Shown: positions 1 through 6,390 of the stretch, in pieces
Numbering within the stretch: position 1 is the first letter of the stretch
How the letters are laid out: the number at the start of each line of letters is the position of its first letter
Origin: Anaerolineales bacterium
GTDB lineage: Bacteria > Chloroflexota > Anaerolineae > Anaerolineales > Villigracilaceae
DNA: 13,172 nucleotides
Reading direction: 5' to 3'
NCBI GenBank assembly: GCA_017882065.1
Contig: JADGQD010000035.1
Coordinates: 1 to 13,172 of the forward strand
Program-made: the position numbers and the translations under genes
The notes under the pieces: generated by a model
Database searches by the model: none
What the model saw: only the letters and a program-made list of their open reading frames with translations
Told to the model about the DNA's origin: nothing

Positions 1-12
1 TGCCCTCCCGGA
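1..12 (-). repeat. Edge fragment matching a hairpin loop at 11221-11232
   Basis: The first 12 bases of the window (TGCCCTCCCGGA) are the exact reverse complement of 11221-11232, which lie in the loop of the long inverted repeat at 11191-11249. A 12-base match at this exact place is unlikely by chance. The simplest reading is that a second copy of the same dispersed element is cut by the left edge of the window. Only the edge is visible, so this is tentative. Confidence 0.35.
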
Positions 13-117
13 CAGATCTCTATTAAGTTATACAACTTTACCGAAAATGTATTACACCTGATTATGCTCGTCCAGAAGGTAATTATTCCCCAAGAATACT
101 GAAGACGCTTCATTAGC

Positions 118-155
118 GAGTCGACCAGCTCTCATCAAAGGGAACTGGTCGACTC
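118..155 (-). terminator. Hairpin downstream of the DUF6159 gene
   Basis: GAGTCGACCAG (118-128) pairs perfectly with CTGGTCGACTC (145-155), an 11-bp stem around a 16-nt loop, about 30 bases past the stop codon of the DUF6159 gene. There is no U-run after the stem on the minus strand, so this is not a textbook intrinsic terminator. It could be a 3' stabilising hairpin, a Rho-assisted end or a dispersed palindromic repeat. Nothing else was recognised in bases 13-117. Confidence 0.35.
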
Positions 156-185
156 CAAGTTTGTTATTAGAAAGAAGGCTAACCC

Positions 186-1076
186 CTATTTTAGGACTGC
201 CGCCAGCGGAGCCGGGGCCTGGACCTGGACACTGGTGCCAGAAGCCCGGGCCTTTTCCATGTCGCGCGCCCACAGGTACAGGCAGGTGTGGTAGGCGGTG
301 GCCGTGTACGAGTTCACGACGGTGGCGACCATGATGAAGATGCTGGCAATAATTACGCCCAGCCCGATGCCGGAGACCAGGCCGAAGGTTGACGTGTTGG
401 TGATTGTGAGGATGCCAAACCCGACGCCGAAGCCCAGGCCGATGCCGAGCGCACCCAGCAGGAAGCCGATCAGCCCGTTGACGGTTTTCACGCCAACCGT
501 GCTGATGCCTACCAGCAGCAGGTTGTTCTTGATGATGCTGCCGGCGCGCTTGAGGGCGTCTTTCAGGTTGATATCTTCGATGACCATGGCGGGCAGGATG
601 AGGAAGGCGGCCTCGGTCCAGGCCGCGTCGATCAGACCGGCCAGGAAGTTGCGCCCGCCTGAGTTGCCTTTGCCTCTGACGCCGCTCTTGAGCAGGTTTA
701 CCGCGGTCGAAGCCGCGGCCAGGCTCATCAGGTCAAGGAAGTCACGCTTGACGACTGCCCAGGCCTTCGACATGACGCCGTCGCCCTCGGCCAGGTAACC
801 GTAGATCAGGTAGACGGTCATGGCCGAGAAGATGTAGCCGACCGTGTATTGTATGAAAATCATCACCGCACCCAGCACGAACAGGATGATCTGCCCGACC
901 AGGCTGTTATTGCCGCCGGTCAGAAAACCCGCCCCGATCATCAGGGGGATGAAAATGACCGAGACGATCAATCCGGCGAACAGGGCCATGATGGATGGCT
1001 TGATGAGGTCTTTGTCCTTGGCGGCCATTTGCCAGGCCTGCTTTAGGAACGACCAACCGCGACTAAAGTTTTGCAT
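186..1076 (-). CDS. DUF6159 family multi-pass membrane protein
   Basis: A 296-residue integral membrane protein that fits the DUF6159 family, whose molecular function is not established. A short cytoplasm-like N-terminus (FSRGWSFLKQAW) is followed by hydrophobic segments at about residues 29-52, 58-92, 200-225 and 233-258. A weaker one lies near 155-166, within the stretch FLILPAMVIEDINLKDALKRA (155-175). That stretch resembles the conserved 'membrane helix, then ALKRS' block seen in related polytopic proteins. The glycine-rich segment around 201-221 is typical of packed helices. The C-terminus is a short Ala/Pro-rich tail. The ATG at 1076 has an SD (AGAGG, 6-nt spacing) and lies downstream of an extended -10 promoter, so the gene is probably transcribed on its own after the O-methyltransferase gene. 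The family call is from sequence appearance; a role in membrane homeostasis or transport would be guesswork. Confidence 0.75.
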   Translation of the reverse strand: MQNFSRGWSFLKQAWQMAAKDKDLIKPSIMALFAGLIVSVIFIPLMIGAGFLTGGNNSLVGQIILFVLGAVMIFIQYTVGYIFSAMTVYLIYGYLAEGDGVMSKAWAVVKRDFLDLMSLAAASTAVNLLKSGVRGKGNSGGRNFLAGLIDAAWTEAAFLILPAMVIEDINLKDALKRAGSIIKNNLLLVGISTVGVKTVNGLIGFLLGALGIGLGFGVGFGILTITNTSTFGLVSGIGLGVIIASIFIMVATVVNSYTATAYHTCLYLWARDMEKARASGTSVQVQAPAPLAAVLK

Positions 1077-1112
1077 GAGATACCTCTAGAAATATGGTTA
1101 AGAATGGGCGTG

Positions 1113-1121
1113 ATTATAGCA
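1113..1121 (-). promoter_or_regulatory. Extended -10 promoter for the DUF6159 gene
   Basis: On the minus strand TGCTATAAT is a perfect extended -10 (TG-N-TATAAT) 36 bases upstream of the ATG at 1076. No convincing -35 hexamer is visible at the usual distance, which is normal for extended -10 promoters. The predicted start near 1106 gives a leader of about 30 nt. A second TATAAT lies at 1144-1139 over the end of the O-methyltransferase gene but lacks the TG extension. Confidence 0.5.
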
Positions 1122-1139
1122 GGCTTATATCTGCCCACA

Positions 1140-1781
1140 TTATATTTTGTACGCCACAATGACTCCATCCCGCACCGGTACCAGCGAGGCAATCCAGTCC
1201 GGGCTGCGAGTGAGCATCCCGGTCAGTTTGCGGATGCTTTCGGTGGCCGGGGTTTTGTCCTGGGGATCGAAGATTTCACCGTGCCAGAGCATGTTATCCA
1301 CGATGAGCACTCCGCCGGGACGCAGTTTCCCGGCGATAATCTGGAGCGAGTCGGCGTAGTCCTCCTTGTTGATGTCGTTGAAGATCAAGTCGAAGGGACC
1401 AGAAGTCTCGCGCAGGGTTTGCACCGCCTCCCCAACATGATAGCGGACAATTCCATCGTATCCCAGCGCAGCCAGGTGGGTGTGCGCCTGGCGCGACAGT
1501 TCTTCGTCCCAGACCACGTGATAGACCTCGCCGCCGCCATTCTCGGTCACAGCCCTGGCAAACCAGGCGGTCGAGTAGCCGAAGCCCGAGCCGAGTTCGA
1601 AGATGCGCTTTGCACCAATCATGCGTGCCACCTGGTAGCACAGATACCCGGATGCCGGCCCGACGATGGGGAAATCTATCTTTTCTGCGTCGGCTTCCAT
1701 CGCCTGCATTTCTGGCAGACGGGGCGGCACGAGACTGTCAATGTAGTCCATCAGGTATTCGGGGATCAAAGGCTTATCCAT
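1140..1781 (-). CDS. Class I SAM-dependent O-methyltransferase (methyltransf_3 / CCoAOMT-like)
   Basis: A 213-residue Rossmann-fold methyltransferase of the cation-dependent catechol/caffeoyl-CoA O-methyltransferase-like family; the substrate is unknown. Motif I, FELGSGFGYS (61-70), is the SAM-binding glycine loop. DLIFNDINKEDY (131-142) and VDNMLWHG (161-168) match the family's metal-site motifs, giving candidate metal ligands Asp136, Asp162 and Asn163. Family members usually have FID rather than FND in the first of these. A Trp-Asp pair after a strand (VVWDEE, 89-94) marks the end of the second strand. The reading frame extends 9 codons upstream to a TTG, but AAGGAG lies 7 nt before the ATG at 1781, inside that extension, so 1781 is the start. 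The gene lies 27 nt behind priA and is probably the last gene of its operon. Many bacteria have such proteins with no known substrate, so no pathway is assigned. Confidence 0.88.
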   Translation of the reverse strand: MDKPLIPEYLMDYIDSLVPPRLPEMQAMEADAEKIDFPIVGPASGYLCYQVARMIGAKRIFELGSGFGYSTAWFARAVTENGGGEVYHVVWDEELSRQAHTHLAALGYDGIVRYHVGEAVQTLRETSGPFDLIFNDINKEDYADSLQIIAGKLRPGGVLIVDNMLWHGEIFDPQDKTPATESIRKLTGMLTRSPDWIASLVPVRDGVIVAYKI

Positions 1782-1808
1782 AAATGTTCTCCTTATTTTC
1801 TTTACCAA

Positions 1809-4406
1809 TTAAAGTAACGATACCGGGTCCACTTCCACCCGCCAGCCCTTCGATGCACCCCTCGACAGGCTTGGGGCACTGCTCAGGGCGGCACCTTCGA
1901 AGTCCTTTCCCCGCAGCAGACTTGCCGGGTTCGGGCCGCGCAGGATGATCTGCCAGCGATAGAGTCCATTCAACCGGGAAAAGAAGCAGGGGGCGGGTCC
2001 GATGAGGGTTGTCTCGCGCCGGTCTTCGCTCTCGATCCATTTGGCAAGTTTTGCCGCCAGTCCCTGCGCCTCTGACTCGGCTTTTGTAGCCTGAACATGC
2101 CGGTATTCCATCCTCACCAGGCGGTTGAACGGTGGGTAGCCCAACTGCCTGCGATAGTCCAACTCGCGGGCGTAGAAGGCGGCGTAATCCTGGCCGGCCG
2201 CGGCCTGGATGACGTAATGCTCCGGTTGAAAAGTTTGCAGCACCACCCGTCCGCCCAGGGACGAACGACCGGCGCGGCCCGAGACCTGGGTCAGCACATC
2301 GAAGGTCCGCTCCGCCGCGAAGGGGTCAGGCAGGTTGAGTCCCACGTCGGCCAGCACAATCCCCACCAGCGTTACCAGCGGCAGGTCGAGTCCCTTCGCC
2401 AGCATCTGCGTGCCGATGAGCACATCCGCCCGGTGAGCGGTGAAGTGGCTCAGGATGATCTCGTGCGAGTCCTTCCGGCGGGTGGTATCCCAGTCCCAGC
2501 GCAGGGTGCGCGCCGACGGGAAGAGCGCCCCCACCTCGGCCTCCACCTTCTGGCTGCCCAGCCCATACTGGCGGATCTGGTCACTCCCGCAAACCGGGCA
2601 CTTCTTCGGTATCTGCCGCGTGTAGTTGCAGCGGTGGCATACGAGTGTTCCCCCGTGTTCCTGTGTCATGTAGTCCGGTTTTATGAGAGTATTGGAGGAC
2701 GGGGCAACGTGATACGTAAGGGGCGTGTCGCAGCGCGGGCAGCGCACCGCCATCCCGCACTCCCGGCAGAAGACGTAGGTGGCCGTGCCGCGCCGGTTCA
2801 GGAAGAGAATCGCCTGCTGGCCTTTTTTGAGCACCTCTTCCAGTGCGTCCACCAGAGCCTGGCTGAAGACTCCCCGGTTGCCGGACTTGAGTTCTTCCCG
2901 CATATCAATAATCGAGACGGGGGGAAGACCTCCGAGGTTTGCAGAGAACCCTGAGGGTTGTATCCGCTTCGGTAACTCCAGCAGGCGGACGCTTCCCCCG
3001 CCCTCAGTCCCTTGCGGGGCCGATGCCTGATACCGTTGAACGATGGACGGGGTGGCTGAACCGAGGATGCACACGCCCCCACAAATCCGGGCGTATTCCT
3101 GCGCGGTCGTGACGGCGTTGTAGAACGGCGGCTCGGACTGGTAATAGGATGTGTCGTGGCATTCATCGGCAATGATCAGCCCGACGTTTGGGAGCGGAGC
3201 GAACAATGCCGAGCGCGGCCCGATGATGACTTTCAACTGGCCCAAACGAGCGCGCCGCCAGGTGTCGTAGCGCTCGCCTTCGGATAATCTGGAATGCACC
3301 AGTCCAACCTGCCCGGGGAAGCGCGCCAAGAACCGGCGTACGGTCTGCGGTGTGAGGGCGATCTCCGGGACAAGGATGATGGCTTCCTTTCCGTGTCGAA
3401 TACACTCCTGCGCGGCGCGGATGTAGATCTCGGTCTTTCCGGAGCCAGTCACACCGTGGAGGAGAAAAGGGTAATTAGGGATTTGGGAATCAGGTGATGG
3501 GGTTTGGAAAGCGCGCAAAATTTGGTCTAACGCGGCTTCCTGCTCGGCAGTTAATACTAATTCCTGATAACCCAATCCCTTATCACTCGGCACCAGATTA
3601 CTTATCTTTTCCAGAGGGTCGCGCCAGATCTCGGTTTCCCTCAAAACAATCAGTTCGCGCTCCGCCAGTTCCTGCAGGTCGGCCAGATTGCAGCCAGATT
3701 CGGCATATACCCACGAGACGTTCACGTCCGCCAGTTCGCGCAACAGGAAGCGCAGGGCGGCCTGCCGGCGTGAGAGGGTATCAGCGGTCTTTCCTAGTTC
3801 CGGCATCGCCGCTTCTGCCACTTCGGGAGGCACGGACAATTGCGCCGTGCGGACAAACTTTGGCCGCACCGAGATCGGTGGCAGGATGGACTGGCTGGTC
3901 AACCCCCCGGTTCTTACCAGGTATTGCGCTACCTTGCGCCAGTCCACATTTTTGAAATGTCGGTCTATCTGGCGGCCGCGCAGGCTCCCCTTTTCTCGCA
4001 GCAGGTCAACCAGCCGACGATGGACCATGGACGATTGACCGTCTGTGGTCAATGGTCTATCGTCTATGGTCTGATACAGCACGTCTGCCTGCTGACTCAG
4101 CCCCGAAGGCAGCATCAGCCCGAGGCAGGCCGCCAGCGCGGACAGGGTCTCCCTGGCCAGCCACTGGGCCAGGGAAATCTGCGCGGCGGTCAGGGCAGGG
4201 AGTGGGTCGAGCAAATCAATTATAGTTTTCGTTTCGGGGACGGAAGGTTCGACAATGAGACGAAAAACGACACCCTGCACGGTCTGCTTGCCAAAGGGTA
4301 CGGTGACCAGATGTCCCGCGCCGATTTTCCCTTCCAGTTCGGGGGGCAGGGCATAGTCGAACACGCCCGAGACGGACGGGACAGTGACGGCAATTTGGGC
4401 GTACAT
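1809..4406 (-). CDS. priA: Primosomal protein N' (PriA), replication restart helicase
   Basis: An 865-residue superfamily 2 DNA helicase that recognises stalled forks and reloads the replisome. The N-terminal 3'-DNA-binding domain occupies about residues 1-100. Walker A is GVTGSGKT (318-325). Walker B is DECH (414-417; DEEH in most PriA, with the catalytic Asp-Glu kept). GSATPS (449-454) and LNRRG (536-540) are further helicase motifs. Eight zinc-binding cysteines lie at 547, 550, 556, 559, 590, 593, 603 and 606. GTQMLAKGLDLP (665-676) and the GRAGR arginine-finger motif (710-714) complete the C-terminal helicase lobe. The protein is longer than E. coli PriA (732) because of several extra loops, near residues 112-128, 267-287, 303-313, 461-493, 567-587 and 833-853. 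Several look like in-frame insertions of short repeats (see those entries). The ATG overlaps the stop of the upstream MEMO gene by one base (TAATG), implying translational coupling. All catalytic motifs are intact, so it is probably functional. Confidence 0.97.
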   Translation of the reverse strand: MYAQIAVTVPSVSGVFDYALPPELEGKIGAGHLVTVPFGKQTVQGVVFRLIVEPSVPETKTIIDLLDPLPALTAAQISLAQWLARETLSALAACLGLMLPSGLSQQADVLYQTIDDRPLTTDGQSSMVHRRLVDLLREKGSLRGRQIDRHFKNVDWRKVAQYLVRTGGLTSQSILPPISVRPKFVRTAQLSVPPEVAEAAMPELGKTADTLSRRQAALRFLLRELADVNVSWVYAESGCNLADLQELAERELIVLRETEIWRDPLEKISNLVPSDKGLGYQELVLTAEQEAALDQILRAFQTPSPDSQIPNYPFLLHGVTGSGKTEIYIRAAQECIRHGKEAIILVPEIALTPQTVRRFLARFPGQVGLVHSRLSEGERYDTWRRARLGQLKVIIGPRSALFAPLPNVGLIIADECHDTSYYQSEPPFYNAVTTAQEYARICGGVCILGSATPSIVQRYQASAPQGTEGGGSVRLLELPKRIQPSGFSANLGGLPPVSIIDMREELKSGNRGVFSQALVDALEEVLKKGQQAILFLNRRGTATYVFCRECGMAVRCPRCDTPLTYHVAPSSNTLIKPDYMTQEHGGTLVCHRCNYTRQIPKKCPVCGSDQIRQYGLGSQKVEAEVGALFPSARTLRWDWDTTRRKDSHEIILSHFTAHRADVLIGTQMLAKGLDLPLVTLVGIVLADVGLNLPDPFAAERTFDVLTQVSGRAGRSSLGGRVVLQTFQPEHYVIQAAAGQDYAAFYARELDYRRQLGYPPFNRLVRMEYRHVQATKAESEAQGLAAKLAKWIESEDRRETTLIGPAPCFFSRLNGLYRWQIILRGPNPASLLRGKDFEGAALSSAPSLSRGASKGWRVEVDPVSLL
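1848..1910. repeat. In-frame repeat-like insert near the PriA C-terminus
   Basis: This segment encodes residues 833-853 of PriA, between LRG and GWRVEVDPVSLL. In other PriA proteins these blocks are almost adjacent. The plus-strand text contains CCCTTCGA and CTCAGGGCGG, and the small palindrome CCCCTCGACAGGCTTGGGG, a style typical of dispersed intergenic repeats of the 'CCTTCGACAGGCTCAGGG' kind. The encoded peptide is Ser/Ala/Gly-rich and low in complexity. Comparison with the family is from memory, so the exact insert limits are uncertain. Confidence 0.4.
2646..2708. repeat. In-frame insert inside the PriA zinc-binding domain
   Basis: Residues 567-587 lie between the second and third cysteine pairs (C556/C559 and C590/C593), where most PriA proteins have only a short linker. 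On the plus strand GTGTTCC occurs at 2645-2651 and again at 2655-2661, a 10-base period like simple intergenic repeats. The reading frame and all eight cysteines are kept, so the insert would form a longer zinc-domain loop. Confidence 0.35.
3468..3608. repeat. AT-rich linker segments before the PriA Walker A motif
   Basis: Two AT-rich patches in an otherwise GC-rich gene encode PSPDSQIPNYP (residues 303-313, 3468-3500) and the segment at residues 267-287 (3546-3608). On the minus strand they read as runs of near-repeats such as GGGATTGGG, GATAAG and CCCTAATTACCC, resembling degenerate intergenic tracts. They flank conserved TAEQEAAL and lie at the junction of the N-terminal region and the helicase core, where a linker would tolerate extra length. 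They could also be natural divergence. Confidence 0.3.
4023..4071. repeat. Palindromic element inside priA
   Basis: GACCATGGACG (4023-4033) pairs with CGTCTATGGTC (4061-4071) with one mismatch, and ATTGACC (4034-4040) pairs perfectly with GGTCAAT (4047-4053). This leaves a 6-nt loop and a 7-nt bulge (4054-4060). The bulge GGTCTAT partly repeats the adjacent ATCGTCTATGGTCT, as if by local duplication. The element encodes roughly residues 112-128 of PriA without breaking the frame. Such GGTCTAT/ATAGACC text is typical of dispersed intergenic repeats rather than conserved coding sequence. Confidence 0.55.
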
Positions 4407-5254
4407 TACTTTGTCTTCAACACCACCGCCGCGCCGTAGCCGACTACCGACGAGTAATCGCCGGTCACATCACCGGAGGTGGCGTGGCGCAGCACTTTGA
4501 CCGTGTCGCCGCCCAGGGCTTTGGCGGCCCACAGGACGGCAGTCAGCGCGCCGAGACCGCAGGCAAAACCTTGCTCCTCCTTTTCGGCGCAGAAAACATC
4601 CTCTGGAGAAAAGGACTCGATCCGGCGCAGCATTTCCGTGTCGAAGACCACGGCTTCCTTCTGAGTGTAGAAGTGGGAGAGGTCCGTGCTGGCGACAACC
4701 AGCGCGTTTTTCCCACGCAGGGTCTCTGCCAGGGCCGCACCGAGTTTCTGGGAGACTTTAGCTGACTGGGAGCGCACCATCACCGGAAGGAGCTTGAATG
4801 CCCCGGTTAGGGCACGTTGCAGGAAGGGCAATTCGATTTCCAGCGAATGTTCCTGGTCGTAGGCCACCGGCGTCAGGCCTTCACCCAGCACCGGTCGCAG
4901 GCGGGCATCCAGGTCGGCAATAACATCCTTATCCACTGGGACCTCGCCGAGCGGGGTGGCATAAGCTTCGTGGGCGGTGGTCAGGAGCGGCTCGTAGTAA
5001 GGCTGGTGCATTGGTGAAAGAACGGCTACAAGATCGAAGGTCCGGCCGCGCACCGATGCAAAGGCGTACCCGGCCACCGGGCCGGAGTACTTGTGTCCTG
5101 CGTGCGGGGCGATGACGGCAATCACCTCGCCGGGCAGTTCGGGTAATTCGGCCTGGTCCAGGTAGCGATCCACGGCCTGGGTGAGCGCCTTGGGATCGCC
5201 TTCATACCACATCCCGGCGATCGGTGAAGGACGCACAAGAGAGACGGTGGTCAT
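4406..5254 (-). CDS. amrB: MEMO-family protein, AmmeMemoRadiSam system protein B
   Basis: A 282-residue protein of the MEMO1 family, related in fold to class III extradiol dioxygenases and LigB. The family's recognisable residues are present: PHAG (His51), SPMHQ (His83), EHSLEIELPFLQ (135-146), STDLSHF (His194) and ACGLGALTAV (Cys232). His51 is followed by AGHKYSG where most relatives have AGYxYSG. Bacterial members are named for their link with an AMMECR1-domain protein and a radical SAM enzyme; neither partner is in this window. The biochemical function of the bacterial proteins is not settled. The reading frame extends nine codons upstream to a GTG, but GGAGG lies 5 nt before the ATG at 5254, which fixes the start. 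Its stop overlaps the priA start by one base, so the two are translationally coupled. The GNAT gene ends 36 nt upstream. Confidence 0.9.
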   Translation of the reverse strand: MTTVSLVRPSPIAGMWYEGDPKALTQAVDRYLDQAELPELPGEVIAVIAPHAGHKYSGPVAGYAFASVRGRTFDLVAVLSPMHQPYYEPLLTTAHEAYATPLGEVPVDKDVIADLDARLRPVLGEGLTPVAYDQEHSLEIELPFLQRALTGAFKLLPVMVRSQSAKVSQKLGAALAETLRGKNALVVASTDLSHFYTQKEAVVFDTEMLRRIESFSPEDVFCAEKEEQGFACGLGALTAVLWAAKALGGDTVKVLRHATSGDVTGDYSSVVGYGAAVVLKTK

Positions 5255-5290
5255 ATTCACCTCCAATTCGTATTGTAGCACTGCGAGCGT

Positions 5291-5737
5291 CTACAGACGC
5301 TTGCGGAAAGTGCGCTGGCTCTTGATGTTGTCGTACCCACGTGCCTGGTAGAACCGGTGGGCCTCCGTGCGGATCACGTTGGAACGCAGCCAGAGCTCGC
5401 GGCAACCGTTTCGGCGGGCCCATTCTTCGGCAGCAGCCAGCAGGGCCTTCCCGACGCCCGAGCCGCGGTGCGCCTCCGCCACGACCAATCCACCCAACTC
5501 GGCATGGAAATCCATCTCCGGCAGGGGGTAGGCGTGCACATGAGCCCAGCCCGAGATTTGTCCGCCTGTTTCTGCAACGTAAAGGGCGTGGAAGGAAAAG
5601 CCGGCCATCTGCTCCAGTCGGCGTGCCACCTGCTCGACCGTGCTGAGATAGCCGAGCTGACCGCAAAGTTCTGCGATGGCGGCCGCATCTTCAAGCCGGG
5701 AAGGGCGAACTAGAAAATCAGCAGGATCAGAGTCCAT
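5291..5737 (-). CDS. GNAT family N-acetyltransferase
   Basis: A 148-residue single-domain GNAT enzyme that would transfer an acetyl group from acetyl-CoA to an amine; the substrate is unknown. The N-terminal strand and helix (FLVRPSRLEDAAAIAELC) are typical. Motif A, LGGLVVAEAHRGSGVGKALL (81-100), contains the R-G-x-G-x-G pyrophosphate-binding loop at 91-96. Motif B is LWLRSNVIRTEAHRFYQARGY (115-135), with the characteristic AHRFYxxxGY. The ATG at 5737 lies 28 bases inside the end of the upstream membrane protein gene, with no clear SD, so translation probably depends on coupling to that gene. Position after two membrane proteins and before the MEMO gene suggests a shared transcript, not necessarily a shared function. 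Confidence 0.9.
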   Translation of the reverse strand: MDSDPADFLVRPSRLEDAAAIAELCGQLGYLSTVEQVARRLEQMAGFSFHALYVAETGGQISGWAHVHAYPLPEMDFHAELGGLVVAEAHRGSGVGKALLAAAEEWARRNGCRELWLRSNVIRTEAHRFYQARGYDNIKSQRTFRKRL

Positions 5738-6390
5738 AGGATGCCGATGCTGATCACACCGATGGCAAATAAAGAGAAGAGCAACCGCAGACTGGGTTGG
5801 GCCATTTGTGCTATGCCAAGCAGGAAGAAGGCTACTGCCAGCACAGTCAGGACAGCCACATATGAGTCGGATTTATTATTCCAGCGGTGGTAGGCATCCG
5901 AAGCATTATTCTGCTTCTGGACCAGTTCCTGGCTGTATGTTTGCAGGTCGGACAAGTAGCCGGTAATATTCGGCGCCATCTGATCGGAGGCAGGTGCGTA
6001 GGCTGGATCGGTCATTAAGAAGGAAAGACTTTTCACCCGGTCCGCCCGTGCCTGGAAGATCTGCGACTCGAGTGTCAGCGTCTCGAACCCCTGCTGGTCA
6101 TTGGCAGTCTGCCGTTGCATGGCACTATACTCGGCTACCAGCGCTTCCTGAGAATTGGTGAGCAACATGGCGTAGGTATTCAGATCATAATCAGACTGGG
6201 CACCGGCTTGGATAAGGCTGCCAGTAAACTGGACGGCGTCATATTGCGAGTCCCGGTTGGCTTGATTGGCGCGGATGTTGGCATCCACCTGCAGAGCTGA
6301 AATAGCTGCAACCAAAACCGTATTTAAGAGGATCAGCACCAGCACAAGAGTTTTACCTCGTTCGGGGTTGGAGATGTCGGATTTGTTCAC
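5710..6390 (-). CDS. Small membrane protein with large extracytoplasmic or coiled region, paralogue of its upstream neighbour
   Basis: Family not recognised. This 226-residue protein has a hydrophobic helix at 13-33, a hydrophilic Gln/Asn/Ser-rich middle of about 140 residues with helical, coiled-coil-like character, and two closing hydrophobic helices at 177-197 and 201-224. The last ends at the stop. The layout (one TM, soluble domain, two TM), the FLLGIAQ motif in the second helix and TDPAY near residue 127 all match the upstream gene product (FWLGLSQ and TDPSY), so the two look like an old tandem duplication. A longer frame begins at 6441. However, the GTG at 6390 overlaps the upstream stop by 4 nt (GTGA) and has GGAGG 6 nt before it, so 6390 is the start. 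No catalytic motif is visible; a sensing, scaffolding or oligomerisation role is only inference. Confidence 0.8.
   Translation of the reverse strand: MNKSDISNPERGKTLVLVLILLNTVLVAAISALQVDANIRANQANRDSQYDAVQFTGSLIQAGAQSDYDLNTYAMLLTNSQEALVAEYSAMQRQTANDQQGFETLTLESQIFQARADRVKSLSFLMTDPAYAPASDQMAPNITGYLSDLQTYSQELVQKQNNASDAYHRWNNKSDSYVAVLTVLAVAFFLLGIAQMAQPSLRLLFSLFAIGVISIGILWTLILLIF

Noticed and set aside
1071..1817. Plus-strand open frame of 248 codons opposite the O-methyltransferase gene
   Set aside because: It is the complement of a gene with clear motifs and a good SD, and its translation shows no family signature.
2097..2954. Plus-strand open frame of 285 codons opposite priA
   Set aside because: GC-rich antisense shadow of a conserved helicase; His/Arg/Gly-rich composition with no recognisable domain.
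1809..4406. priA considered as a pseudogene because of its insertions
   Set aside because: The frame is open throughout and all helicase motifs and zinc cysteines are intact.
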